Source: Pegea sp. RAD2-039 (lineage: Eukaryota > Chordata > Thaliacea > Salpida > Salpidae). From it: a DNA stretch of 64,000 bases. The stretch spans positions 62,001 to 126,000 of the forward strand of contig JAQGEQ010000175.1 of NCBI GenBank assembly GCA_034620365.1, written 5' to 3'. Every line of letters starts with the position of its first letter. Within the stretch, counting starts at the first letter, position 1. Under the pieces are notes generated by a model, which ran no database searches, was not told the DNA's origin, and saw only the letters and a list, made by a program, of their open reading frames with translations. The position numbers and the translations under genes are program-made. This document shows, piece after piece, positions 36,134-59,060 of this stretch.

Positions 36134-38725
36134 TTAAGCTATTTCGAAATTGAGTTGATGAACAGGAAGATCTAGAAATGAATGAATTGATTCAGCGATT
36201 GATTGACATTTTTCAGAACTTTTATTAAATTGTTCATTTCGTCTTGGATCAGTTTTAGAGAAGACTGAGAGAAACTGTGCGGATTTAGTATCTGCAAAAA
36301 CCTGTGCCATTTCAACCTAACAAAAAAGTAGTTTTTGTCAAATAATTAAAAAAAGATTATGAAAAGCTAATAAGGTTTAATGACAAATCATCATATAAGT
36401 TTCAATTACATTCAATTGTTTGAATAAATAAATTCCAAACGAATATTGTTTACAAGAACTTCGGATTTTCTAAGCTTTCCATTTGATAAACTTCATAACA
36501 ATTTAAGTCGTAAATTACATTTAGATGTTTACTTTCAAGTTTACTTAAAGTAAATTTAATTTTTATAAATGAATAGATAAAGCCATCTATTATAAGCCAA
36601 CATCTAAAACCAATGTTAAATGATATAGATTTGTTTTGAAGTCACAAACAGAGAGTGCTATAGAAGCTTGCAGCTTTTAAAAACTTGTCTTTTGACAGTA
36701 ATTTTAGTTAAAAACTATTTCGTAGTAAGTTAACGAAGAATTATTAACAAGTTCTTACAATAATTTAAAAACAAACTTTAGAAACTTAAAGAGAATTTTA
36801 AATATGATTTTGTGAATTTCTAAATAAGATGGATAGTTTATCAAAATGAATCTACCCAAAAATGATGATTAAAACAATTTCTAGTGAAACTGTCTACCAT
36901 CAGTCTTTATGTAGTTGAGAATTGATAAGATAGAAAATCCCAAAAACTCATCTATTTTTAACTAGTTAGATTTTAAAACATCTAATATCTCTCTTAGTAA
37001 AAGCAAAATAGCCAAAAAATAAACTACATTTGTCCAGTGTACAAAAAACAGACAAAAAGAAATAGAAGAAACCAGAACATGATGAACAACAGAAGATGTA
37101 GTTTATGATTTATTTGTGAAGCACTTGAAAGTTGATGTTTAAATTTGAGAATTTTTCACAATAGAAAAACTTCTAAAGGGCAAGTAATGAAAGAATAATC
37201 TGAATTTAGTTGATGTAATTTGATAAACGTTTTTCAGTGGAAAAAAATCATCAAGAAAATAATAGTAGAAAGAAGCAAGTGGTGTGAATAGCATTCGACT
37301 GCGGAAAAGATGTGGTAATCAATAAGTTTTTTCAAATTGAGGTTATATTACAATCCTTTCAAGGATTCAATTAAGCACTTAAAAAAAAAACTTTAATTTG
37401 ACTTCAGTAAGCTTTTAGCTAAATTTTTTTACTAAGCATCATTATGAGATTAAATAATAATTAGTTTAAATTCTTTGATTGTATGGCTTATATTACAAAG
37501 AAAATAATTATGTTTAACATCAGGTTAAAACATGTATTTATAAAACAATCTTTTTTTTTAAACCAACGTCTACGTTACTCAGTAGTTTTAAAGACTAATA
37601 TAGATGGCATCTTGACATAATAATTGAAAAATTGCTGATTATCTAGTAATATTTTAAAGATGAAGATAACCCTGATAAAAAGAAGAAAGCAAAGATTTAC
37701 AAGTAAATGAATTTGTTTACTGAACATTTATTAATGTACTTTAGTTTAAAAATAAATGTTTAAACATAACAGTGTCAACAACTGACTCTAAAAATATAAC
37801 AAAAAAACAGTTTTTTTATGTTACAAAATTTTTAAATATACTAATTACAAAAATTAAAGAATGAAAAACAAGATAGTTAACTTATTTGCATGTAAAAAAA
37901 GAACTTGGCAAGAATGTGATTAAGACAGAGAATTTGTGTAAGGAAGCTGATTAAATTGAAATATCTAGCTGTAAATTTGGTAAATATATATGCTGAAACC
38001 TAAAGCTTGTAAAATCTATCATCGCCTTTCTATAATGATTGGTAAATATTAAGGAGAATGTGGTTAAAAGCTTTCTAGATGAAAACTAGATAGCAGGCAT
38101 CGACAAATAAACCAAAATTTGAAACAAAATACATTTTACAGTTGCTTAAGCTTTGAAAATGATATACTGTTTACAAAACTTCTTTAAAAAGTAGAAAAAT
38201 AATGGAAAACTTAAACACACCAAAAACTTCACGAGAAAAAGCAATCCTATTATAAAGCTCTTTGGTAAGAGTTAAGTTGACCACAAGAATGTTAAAGCAA
38301 TAGTTGGAACTGTTGTATAAAGTAAAGTTTCAAGCCCGGCTTGATTAAAAGTGTATCCAACAAAAAATAAACAATTTGAAGTTTGTAGTTTTTGAGGTAT
38401 ATCTTAATCAAAACAATTAGCTTATTTAATTTCATTTTCATAAATACATGTTTACGTGAGATTATAGATTTATAATTATCATACAATCTAAATATTTATT
38501 TAGTAAATAATAATAAATAATAATAAGTCTTGTGATTGGAAAATTAAATATTGAAGATATAAGTAAAAAGCATGATAAAAAAATCATAAAATTCTTGTTC
38601 TAAATCATCATAAGATGAAAAATACATATAATAAAACATACTTGAATCATTTTTATATCATTAATAATTTCTTTACACCTTTCAGCAGTTTCATGATAAT
38701 CAATAGACGTTTTAGAGGTTTCCAT
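36134..38725 (-). CDS. Unrecognised small two-exon gene, 88 aa
   Basis: Exon 1 is 38725-38642 (28 codons, METSKTSIDYHETAERCKEI...), ending in donor GTATGT. Exon 2 is 36316-36134 (60 codons plus TAA) after acceptor TTTTTTGTTAG; both borders are phase 0. The protein is hydrophilic and probably mostly alpha-helical (KCQSIAESIHSFLDLP near the end), with no signal peptide, membrane segment or metal-binding cysteines. Support: clean splice signals, an unbroken joined frame across a 2.3-kb intron, a leader acceptor (AAATTTAG at about 38740) 14 nt before the ATG, and AATAAA 20-60 nt after the stop. I do not recognise the family; its size and helical look recall small subunits of trafficking complexes such as BLOC-1/BORC, but no motif proves this. 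It lies between the two Groucho genes on the opposite strand. Confidence 0.72.
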
Positions 38726-41700
38726 GTTCTATTGGGTCACTAAATTTTAAATACTTTTAAAATCTGTAAGTTATAGTTTTAGTATCCGACAATTAATGGT
38801 TTAAATATAATGCTAATTATCATAAATTACTTTCAAATCTGCTTTCATCTTTAAAAAAGTTAAAATATAAACCCAATGAGTGCATTAAATCATCTTAAAT
38901 AAAATTAAATAAAGACAACATTGAAACGCAAGAATTATGAAATATTAAAACATTTTTCAATTAAATGAAATTGTGATTAATTAAGATTGATATTTTTCAA
39001 CTTTTTGTAAACCTTTTGAAAATAGGAGATAAAAATTATCTTTATAAAAACGTTGACAGTTTTATAAAAATAATTCTCTTGTGCTTCGATATATAATTCA
39101 ATTAATTTAAATTGTAACAAAGTATTAGTCTTGTTATAGACAATTTTTCACTGAAAGTAACTTTTGCTAGGTGATGCTAGTAATAAAATTAATACTTAAA
39201 GATAATCTTTAAATATTTACATCAATATCAGCACAATATTTTGATCTTTCAAGATTTAAAAATGAGTTTAAATAATGAACTGTTGACATAAAATTTATAA
39301 TAAAATCTTTTACAACGAATAAAGATATTTTATGAGCCATCTACAACCGTAAGACTTAGTGAGTCTTTAACATCTTAGTATTTTGTGACCATAACTTACT
39401 TGATTGGTATTAGTAATTTTATACGTGAATTATATGTGCAGCCAACTAGTTAATGCTTTGTCGAGACAACTAGCAAGTGCTTTTTTTCCAGCCAACTAGT
39501 ATTTTTTACAACTTTTTCTCAGAAAAAGCCCTTAAAAAAATTATCAAATAACTTATTGCGTAGTTGATATATGATATTTTAGTCTAAAAATATGTAATAA
39601 TTTCTGAGTTAAAAACTTTAAAATTATGATAATTACAGCTTGTAAATGCATGTTATAAAAGCCTGATATAAAATGAAAAAATAATGAATGGTTACTATAT
39701 AAAAATGCAATTTTTCTTTAAAAACTACAATTAAAGGATAAATATTTTTTTGAAATACATGCAAGTTAAAAGCAAATGAAAAAATGAGTGAACATATATA
39801 AAAATTCATATTACCAAAACAAAAATCTAAACCAACAAAAATCTCATTAAAATCCAATTGAAAACTATAAACAAAAGTATAGGGTTTCCCAAATTCCCAT
39901 TTATAATGAGATTTAAAAGCAGTTGATTTTTCAAGTGTTTAACAGGCAATTCTAAATATAGTTTATTTAAATAATCAGTATAACTGACGTAAGGTCTCTA
40001 CAACATTTGACAAAATTTATGTCGAGCCTTAGGTCGATATAACTACTAAAACTAAATCTAAACAAAGTAATAAATTCACTTATTTATAATTAAACATCTT
40101 TAAAATTAAAAAGATAATAGAAAAATAATTAATCAAAATTTATTTTAAGAAACGTGCGTATAAGATAGTTAATTTAAACAGTAACTACTAATTTAAATCT
40201 AGAAATTTGTTTGTTGAAGGAAGTTAAAGGAAATTAACAACATAATATAAAAATATGAATGACGAATGTTATTAGCATAACAGAAAAATTTTAATTATTG
40301 ACTATGATAGATGGTTGGTATTGATTGGTATTGATTGCACGAAAATAAAACATCAAATTTATCAAAAAATTAAATGTGATATAATTTCAAGAAAAATTAC
40401 AAAATATTTAGTTATTAAAAATGATTATTACGAAAACTTATAGTTAAGGTTTAAAATTTTTTGGATTTTATAAATAATGGCAACAAAATTACTAAAAAAA
40501 AATTTATTTCATGACGTTAGATATTTTGATTAAAATAAAAGAAAATTTTATGTTTAAATTTTAGTTACGTAAATAAAAAGTATATTTTATAAAATGTGCG
40601 GAAATTAAAATATAACATTAAAAAAATAAGATTAATTGTGAAAAAGTGCTAATTTACAAAATAAACTACCTGTTGAATAAATATATTAAAATTTAGAAAC
40701 ATTCAAGGTTATTCTTCTAAATAATAATAAAAAACTTTAAAGTAAATTTAGAATCAGCTTTTAAAAGAGCAATTGATTAGAACTAGAAAACATTGGAAAC
40801 TATGATTAAGTAATATATGGCAATCAGTAATTGACTAAGACGTATACTTAATTTTTAATTGGCTGATAAACTAATTAATGATTTTACGTAATTGGCTTTT
40901 CTACTTAAATAAATGTAAGTTTTAATTATCTCAATAGCTCAAAATAACAACTAGTTAGCATAAACTCAATACAAGCTCCACCAAGTATAACTTAAAATTA
41001 TTAGTGCTATTATTGTTACTTATTACTAACAGAACAATTTTTTGATGTCATTAAAAAATCCTTAAAATATAAAGAGCTTAAGTTATTAATACTTAATTTA
41101 ATTTGAATCAGAATACTTATAATTTAATTTGATACAGAATGTTATATACAGATATAATTTTAGAAATATTACTTATTGGTATCGTATTGAATTTGAACTG
41201 TACTACTTTTGCAAGAAATAAAATTCTAATCTAAGCATGCAGCAGAATTTTTATCAAAAATTATATTTTATTTGTGAGTTTTTGTACCTTGCTGAAAACT
41301 ATCAGCTCAATAATAGCATAAGATAGCATTTATATACAAGCTGTAATGTAAGGCATTGAACTGATTCTTTTCATATACTAAATATAAACTATATTTAAAT
41401 AATTATACAAGTGAACAGCTAATAAATTAACTTGTTTCAGTAAAACAAGAAGATAAGTAAAAGCTGTACAAACACTTATAAGAAAAAATAACTTTTTTGC
41501 TGAGCTAAAAGTAAAAAGATCTATCTAAAAAACTTAATCAAGGCCAAGTTACTATACCACCAAAGCTTGTAATATACGAATATAGAAGTATTACTTTGAA
41601 TATAGGCCTTTTAAAGTATCAAATACTGCTCAAAAGTGAAAACTAAACTTTTCTGATATTCCCTTAGTTATTACTTTGGGTATTAAGACATTTTCGCTTA

Positions 41701-44700
41701 TCACTAGACTGGTTGAACTTGTCATATAAAAGCATTAATTTGGATTGAACTTTAAAAATTAAGGAAAGTGCTACACCAAATAGCAATCCGTTGCTTAAAG
41801 GTGTATGAACACTAGCAAGCATTTCTACAGTTTGTTCTGAAATTAATATATAAAAAAAATTTATTAGTATTTGGAAAATTAAGTAACACTACAACATATT
41901 AGTTGCAACTCTGGCAGAGTCCTAATTCTTTTTAGATTTTACTTTTTAAGGGATTTAGGTTAAAAACTGTACAGTTTATCCTAAAAAGTATAACATAAAT
42001 ACCTGAAATTTATATTTTTCTATCAGAATCATGAATTTAACAATTTTTTGCCTTATTGATATTAAGATTTATCATCAAATTAAATTTCTAGATACATAAA
42101 ATATTTGGTTGAATTCACAAATTGGATTAAAAAAATGTTGTAACAAAACTACACATTTAATTGTTTAAAAAATAAAGATTGTTTTTCTTTAAAGTGATTC
42201 AAGGTTGCTTTAAAAAATTGTATATTTTAACTAATATTTAGTATTAAAATAAAGATAATAAGAAGATTATAACTATTTTTAATTATGTAAAACTGGCAAC
42301 TGAATTCATATTTATCTGAAAATAGTGTTTTGTAAACACGTGAGAAGTATTGATTGTTAACTTTAGAATGATTGCTTGATTGGTTTATAAGCATGTCTAT
42401 TTTTTTTATCTTGTAGCATTTCTTTACTAGGTTCGTTGTCCCGCCATAGACTCATAAAAATTGATTGATAATTTGTCTAGTTTAAGAAGCACGTAACCAC
42501 TAAGAGCGAACTTCAGCCTTACAACTGACAAAAGTTTTTTACAAATAAACATTTAGTATTTCAGAATCTGTTTAGTCTAATGTTTTTTTCTTTTCACCAG
42601 AAAACTTTTTGTTTATTTATCAGTTGAAATTTTTAAATATTAGTTTTTTAATAAATAAACATGGTGTATATGAAGATATCTAGTTTCTAGAAGTGAGTTG
42701 ATATTTTTGAATGTAGACTTTAAGTGTATTGAATTTATTTTAACAATATTATTTTTTAAGCTATATAACATTGAATTATTCTATTTTTATCGCATTGTAT
42801 CAATTTCTCATAGTCAAAGTTATATCACTTATTCAATTATTTGCAAGTTTTGCTTAATATAATTTTTTAAATAGTTATTTGCTGATTTTTAAAAAAAACT
42901 TATCTTTGAAATATTGTAAAATAAATATGTTTAATTTATTTTTATAATTTAGTTAATAATTATTATATATTTATACTAATTAATAACTATTTAATAAATA
43001 TTTGATTGATTAATGATACTAATTAGTGGTAATTAAAATAATATTTTATAGCTTATTAAAGAATGATAACTTAAATGAAATTAATTTAGAATTAAATGAA
43101 AAACAGATAAATTTTTAAATCATAAATAAAGACTTTGACTTTTTATATATCAAGAATAAACTTAAAATGTAACTTATAAAATATAAAAAGCTAATAATAA
43201 CTTGATAGTATGATTGTTAATCATAAATAATAATAATGTTAATAGTTATGTATGATTGTTTTATAATAAATATAAATAATTATTAATAGAATTGAATACC
43301 TAATAAAATAGATTTTATTGTTGGTGTTATTGATAATATTAAGATAAGATTATGTCATCTTTGTGTGAATCTTTGTTAGGCATCTTTATAAAGATTAGAT
43401 TTATATCTTTAACAGTCATTAAAGATAATTATGCCTTAACTGTTGGTGCCAAATAGATTTTATAATTTTATTATATAAGAAATTAAACTATGTCAAATAT
43501 TCATGTAAACTGTAGAAAATTATTCTATATATGAATACATACAAACAAATCATTTTAATAACTTAGCATCTTAAGGTTATTTATTCAAACTTTCTATAAA
43601 TAGTTCTATATGGGTGTCTATAGAGATATTTATATCTAATTTAATAACGGTAATATCCTGTGATAAACACTAGTGTATGAAAGTTTTTATTTGAAACTAA
43701 TTTATTGACAAAAAATACTAATATTTTCTTTAAATTTTTAAATAGGCTTTCTTTATAATAAAAATAATTGTTTTATCTTAAAAGTTTGTAATTTTATTAG
43801 CTTTTAGTACATATATTAAATGCCTTTTTTTATATGTTCTACCCTAGTAATGTAGGTTACTAGTTCATAGTTTTGAACTAGTTATGAGTTTTAAAATAAT
43901 AACAACAACAAGTATATGCAATCTGTTTTTACACTTTTAAATAATAGCTTACTAATTGATTTTTATAAAAAGATTAATAATCTTAAATTACAAAATTTGG
44001 AATAATTGAAACTAATTATAGAATCAAATATATTCCCACAAGCAACATTACTTGCCTTTTTATAATATCAATAAAATAAATATTTTAATTGTCCCATACA
44101 TTTTTAAGTGTACTTTTCTCACTATAAGATAAATTAATAAAAGTTATGTGTAGAATCAGATGTGTTTTTATATATGGCAGCTTTTATTTTCCAATTCTTT
44201 ATTATCTCTATTAAGGATTTTTAGCTTGATTTTTTTTCTCATAAAAAGTTTGATATTTTTGTATATTTATTTATTACACTGAGTATATTTAAAAATTGTT
44301 TTACTTGTTTATAGTAAATTTAAATATTTGTATGTTATATAAACACTAATGTATGTTGACTAATGTTATTATAATCTTTATTTTTCTATATATTATTTGT
44401 TATGATAAGTTTGGATAACTTTTTAGTAAATGATTATTGATAAACAAAGATAATAATTTCTAAACTTAACTTTTTGGAAACCTTTCAAATTATCATTAGT
44501 CAATTTATATTTAGAATTGCCATATGATGGTTACAATAGTTCTAATTTCTGTGCTGGAATTATTTTTCTATTTTGGGAAATTATAAATTAGATTATTTTT
44601 TACACTTAAATGATATCTATAAATTATTTATGTTTAATTGATTTCATCAATGTTAAATTTTAAGTAAAAGATATTTGACTTAAAGTAATAAACATTTTTT

Positions 44701-45259
44701 TAAATCTAACTTCAGTAAATATCTCAGATATTTTATGTTAATTCTTTGATTTGTTTATATTTTGATGCAATTTAAACAGTTGTTGATATTTTAAAAGTTT
44801 AAAGATTTTAAGCAGGTTAAAAGAAGTTCACTTTTATTTCCATAATTGCATTAACTTAAAATAATTAAAGTTGAAACATAGGTCAAATATTTAAGAATTC
44901 TTGTTAATGTTTATCAAAATATCTTGTTGGTTTTATACGCAAATATGTAATTAAATAGATTTAAGTATCTGTTTAACTAATTTTATCATTTCGATTTTAG
45001 AAAGCTTAAAGTATATCAATCTAATTCATTTTAACTAATTTTTTTAAGGACTTCTTAAGAATTTTATATCTGTTTTATGAAAAGTGTTCCTTCAAAGTCA
45101 TCATTAATAAGTCTCAAACAGGTTAAGTGGAAAAAGTTAATTAGTATTGAATTTATCAACTTTCACTTACTAAAAGATGTTTTAATGATTTTTATGTCAA
45201 TAGATAACGTCTTTTAACTCATAAAAATATTCAAGTCTTTTTTTTTTTGTAAATTTTAG
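38726..45259. other. AT-rich spacer and presumed 5' region of Groucho B
   Basis: No gene supported on either strand; open frames such as 39633-39857 (-) are low-complexity chance frames. It contains a direct repeat CAGCCAACTAGT at 39439-39450 and 39489-39500 exactly 50 bp apart, a CACGTG at about 42337, and a cluster of ATCTTT palindromes near 43355-43430. The Groucho B promoter should be in this interval, but I see no clear core promoter. Confidence 0.55.
43355..43430. promoter_or_regulatory. Cluster of ATCTTT/AAAGAT palindromes upstream of Groucho B
   Basis: Within 75 bp are two single CTTTGT (SOX/TCF-like) cores, the perfect 14-bp palindrome ATCTTTATAAAGAT (43382-43395) and the inverted repeat ATCTTTAA-6 nt-TTAAAGAT (43405-43426), next to GATAAGATTA. 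It lies 1.9 kb before the Groucho B coding start. A role as an enhancer bound by HMG-box or GATA factors is inference only; AT-rich DNA yields such motifs often. Confidence 0.3.
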
Positions 45260-45314
45260 GAAAAACTTAAACAGATTGAAACAGAAATTATATCTGAAGA
45301 ATACAGTTGTCAAT

Positions 45315-55187
<9,873 letters not shown>

Positions 55188-56183
55188 AATATTCTTCAAT
55201 TATTAGTAGAGAATTTTGTTGAACAAACTCATAAATTTTTGTCGAATATTTTTATATGAATTATGTCTTTCTTGCTAACGTTATATTGCCTAATTTAATG
55301 ATGAAGATCTTTTTCGCCAATGTCTGTAATTACTGAATTTTCTTTTACAAATTTTCAACTATTTTGCACCTTTTCATTCTTAGTTGAAAATCTTCAAACT
55401 ATTTTTTCGTATCTTGTAAATAATCCTATCATCATGTATAAAAACTCTTCCGCATGCAGTTTGTCATTGTTTTCTTGTGATAGTAGGCAACTGGTACCCT
55501 TTCAACTTTTCCCGGTACTATCACGCCAGACTTTTTCTATCACGCTGTTTTTTCAACCATTATTTGATATTTTCTTAAATTTAAATTGTGGTTTTAAATC
55601 AATTTAAAACGATACAAACATCACCACCAGCAACATCACTTTTTTTATGTCACATCTTTCATTTTTTACTTAATTAACTTGGATCCAAACATCATATCAA
55701 TCATTCATCAATTAGTGTTACAAGCTACAAACTTTTTGATTGGTATTTACAAATGTTCTTTTTCAACGAACTAAAAACAAAATCTTTCACGCTCTTATTT
55801 CTTCAAATTTCATTAAAAGATGAAAATACTAAAAATGTTATTTCGTCACTGTGTCTAAATTTCGACTAAAACTCTTCATTAGATTTCAACCACTATTAAT
55901 TTAGATAAATTGGAGACATTATCTACTTTTTTATTCTCAAAATTTTCCGCCGTCTGTACAATCCTGAATCTTAGTGATTTGGTATCCTGCAGTAACCTGT
56001 TCTGAACTTTATGTAAATTATTTCATCTGAACAGTTCAATTTGTTGCATGGTTTGTCGCCTGTTTTTTTTTGCATTATTATTTCTCTTTTTATTATATAC
56101 AATTTTTTTGTTGAAAGTATTAAACAGTGATTGTTGTTAGATTTAGCTCAAGGTTGCATGATAAATTAATAGAAATAAATAAA
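55188..56183 (+). terminator. Groucho B 3' region with overlapping AATAAA signals
   Basis: Two overlapping AATAAA hexamers occur at 56174-56183 (AGAAATAAATAAAACTT), about 1 kb after the stop, the best poly(A) candidate seen. The 95-codon open frame at 55320-55607 within this stretch has no recognisable similarity or splice support and is treated as chance. Confidence 0.5.
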
Positions 56184-58640
56184 ACTTAAATTTCTAATCG
56201 TCTACAATCCAAAGATATTTTCTTTCAAGATTTATTCCCTAATAATGTTGGGTGTCTGGTTACACTAAAACTTCAAGATAAACAACATACTTTTCAGTAA
56301 ACCAACATCAAAATACATTAATTGCATCCGTTAAATTAAAAGATTTAGTCTTGATAAGTTTTTTTAGATGGTTTTGCCAAAAGTACTTTTCAAAGTAAAT
56401 TTTTACAAAAAGTAAAAAATACATCAAAATAGGAAGTTATGTTAACTTAGAATGTGAAAAGAACCTGGTTTATTTAGTTTTAAAATCTAATTATAGATCA
56501 ATAATTTTTATTATTTGTAAATAGATTATATCTGATTGTAAAAGAAATGATAATCAAATTATACTAATTGATTTAAGTAGCAACATAAAGTAAACTCTGA
56601 TCCATACTGTGTGGTTTGTTACACAGTTTGAAGGTCATACTGAATATTTGAATTAAGTCTATTCACTATTATGTACGGTTTACTTCATGCCTTGCATATA
56701 TAATCATATATAATTACATCCTGTTAAGGTTTGACGCATAGAAATATAACACTAACTTATTTGTGATTTTAAACAGAGTTTTAAGCTAAGAATAATTTGA
56801 TCTGTTAAACGAGGTAAATTTTTGCAGGCTACATTTTAACAAGCAATTATATGTGTTTAAAACAAGCGCAAAAACTTCATACAAGTCAGTAATTGACTAA
56901 ATGCTTTCGAAACACTTTATAACTTTCAAATAGCTTCTTTTGTTGTGGGTTTAACATAAAGTCTCCATTTCAAACTATCTTATTTTCTGATGTTTAATTT
57001 TTTACATGGCTAAGTAAGTGTGAAGCCTTTTATACTTTCAGTTGGACTTCCATAATAAGTTCCTTTATTTTGATCTATTTCTATACTTTGTAATCATTAT
57101 CAAGTAGTTTTTTTTGGTTCCACAGTAAATTTTTTCCTTCAACTTTTTAATTGTATTTTTTTGGAACTTCTTTTTATTAAGAATAGTTTCTGCTTCAACT
57201 GAAAATAAGATTTATTAAACTAAAAAACAAAATATTCAAAGATTATAAGGGTTTTAAATATAAGTGTAATAATTTATAAAGTTAGAAAACCATTAAAAAA
57301 CTGTCTTAAGGAAAAATTAAAATTATAAAAAATAATTTAATTAACATTAAAATTATTTCAGAAAACTCAACATTTATCGATTTACAATTATATTATTTTT
57401 TACAAGTCTAAACCTTATTTGGACTTTTTCAAATTGTTCACATTCTTTTGATAATTAATTTAATATTTACACAAATAGTCGAGGACAATAACGACTAGTA
57501 AATATTTATTTAAAATTCAAACAATTAACCAGTTAACATTTAAGTAAATTTTTCTTAAAAGTACAACAGCTTTTTCAACTTTATGATTTAGGTGTAAACG
57601 AATTGAGTTTCGCCATTGTTAGCAAATATTTTGTTAATATGAACCCGAGTTTTTATCCACTAATGGATATTTTGTTAACTTAGTAGCTCTGTGTGAATAA
57701 TAGCGTAAAATCTTAAATAAATTCCTTTTTGTTTGAAATGATATAAATCATTTTTTACTCTACGCTACAATTGAACCATTATAAAGTTTTATTAGCTTTG
57801 ACTTAAAAACAAATAAAAATAATTAACATTTAATAGTACAAAAGTATTATCTAGATTAATACAAATACCAATATACGGGAAGGTTTAAAGATTTACTTAT
57901 ATTGTTCATTTAATCTTTCAATTTTCACATCTTACCAAGCAAAAAAGTTTGTTTAACTTTAGTTTCTTACGACATTAATTTATCAAGTCATAATTTTCCA
58001 TGTAAGCGAATTTTCAATATTTGGTTTAATAGCTCTTATACCATAAGCTTTACTGTTTACACTCGCTTACTTGATCCGATAGAAGAGGACTGTTTGCTTG
58101 TGATAGAAAAAATACGGGTCTACACGAACATTAAATAGAATTTAAAAAAGTAAACAATACGCCTTATTTAATGTTTAATGTGCGGTGGTTAAGTAGAAGT
58201 CCGTTTATCAACAACCATTTCAATGTTAGATAAATAATGTTTTGTTGAATAAGTAAATGTTTGTAGCTGGATATTGATGGTTACTTTAATGATGCTTCTT
58301 TATCGTGAAAAGCCTTGAATTAGCTTTTGCAGAATATTAACGAGTTTTTTTTTAGTTTTGTTGTTATGCTAAATACTTTTTGTGCTAAATCATTATAAAT
58401 CGAAAAATATGAATTTGATGTTAGTAATATATTTGGTTATAAAACTTTTATAACTGCTAAGCTTTTTCTGAATATTTTTATAAAACGTTTTTCCATTTCA
58501 ATAATTCTATTATTGTGGTAAGTCCATTCATTTGCACTTTATTCACTTTAAATACTTATTTAACATTTAACAATTTTTATTGGTTAATAATTAGAAGTAA
58601 TAGATAATGTTTTTTAAATGTATCATATTTCGATAAGGCT
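56184..58640. other. AT-rich intergenic DNA
   Basis: No gene, RNA or repeat supported on either strand. Base composition is uniform and AT-rich. Confidence 0.6.
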
Positions 58641-59060
58641 TAGAAATGAGATACAAAAATATTTTATTACAAATTGTTGATCAAAAAGTGATAAGAAATA
58701 TTTTATTTTTATCGATATATAGATTTGCGCGTGGGTTAGAATACCACCTTGTCATTGAAGATACGGTGGACAGGGCTTTATTACGCCACCTTGTGGTTGC
58801 TTCCAGATATAAAATCTATAGTCCGTATCTCGATCTACCTAGTCACTGGACTGAAAGATGGTTTAATGTACACGACAATCTACTATAATCAAAGCTATCC
58901 ATAAAGGTAGTTAATAAAATTCACCTCTAAAGGTCCTGGTAACATTGGTGACGGAAGATGACAACTAGAAGCCGTAGTCGCGATACCGCTAATACGCGAT
59001 CAAGGATATGAGTCGTCTTCGGCTGACGCAGAGATGACAGTATACCTAGGTGTTCTCTTC
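58641..59060. other. GC-richer patch of unknown nature with CTCF-like motif
   Basis: This segment stands out from the AT-rich flanks. It carries two CCACCTTGT direct repeats about 40 bp apart (58744 and 58787) and a TATAAAA at about 58808. Open frames occur on both strands (58646-58888 plus; about 45 codons around 59070-58935 minus), none with recognisable similarity. It could be a decayed mobile element, the 5' part of an unannotated gene, or a regulatory element. I cannot choose between these. Confidence 0.3.
58784..58796 (-). promoter_or_regulatory. CTCF-like motif
   Basis: CGCCACCTTGTGG on the plus strand, CCACAAGGTGGCG on the minus strand, fits the CTCF core CCASNAGRKGGCR. A second, weaker CCACCTTGT half lies upstream at 58744. 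Confidence 0.42.

Noticed and set aside
39633-39857. Minus-strand open frame of 74 codons
   Set aside because: Phe/Ile/Tyr-rich frame expected by chance in AT-rich DNA, no signals around it.
55320-55607. 95-codon open frame after Groucho B
   Set aside because: Lies in the 3' UTR, low-complexity hydrophobic, no similarity, no splice or start context.
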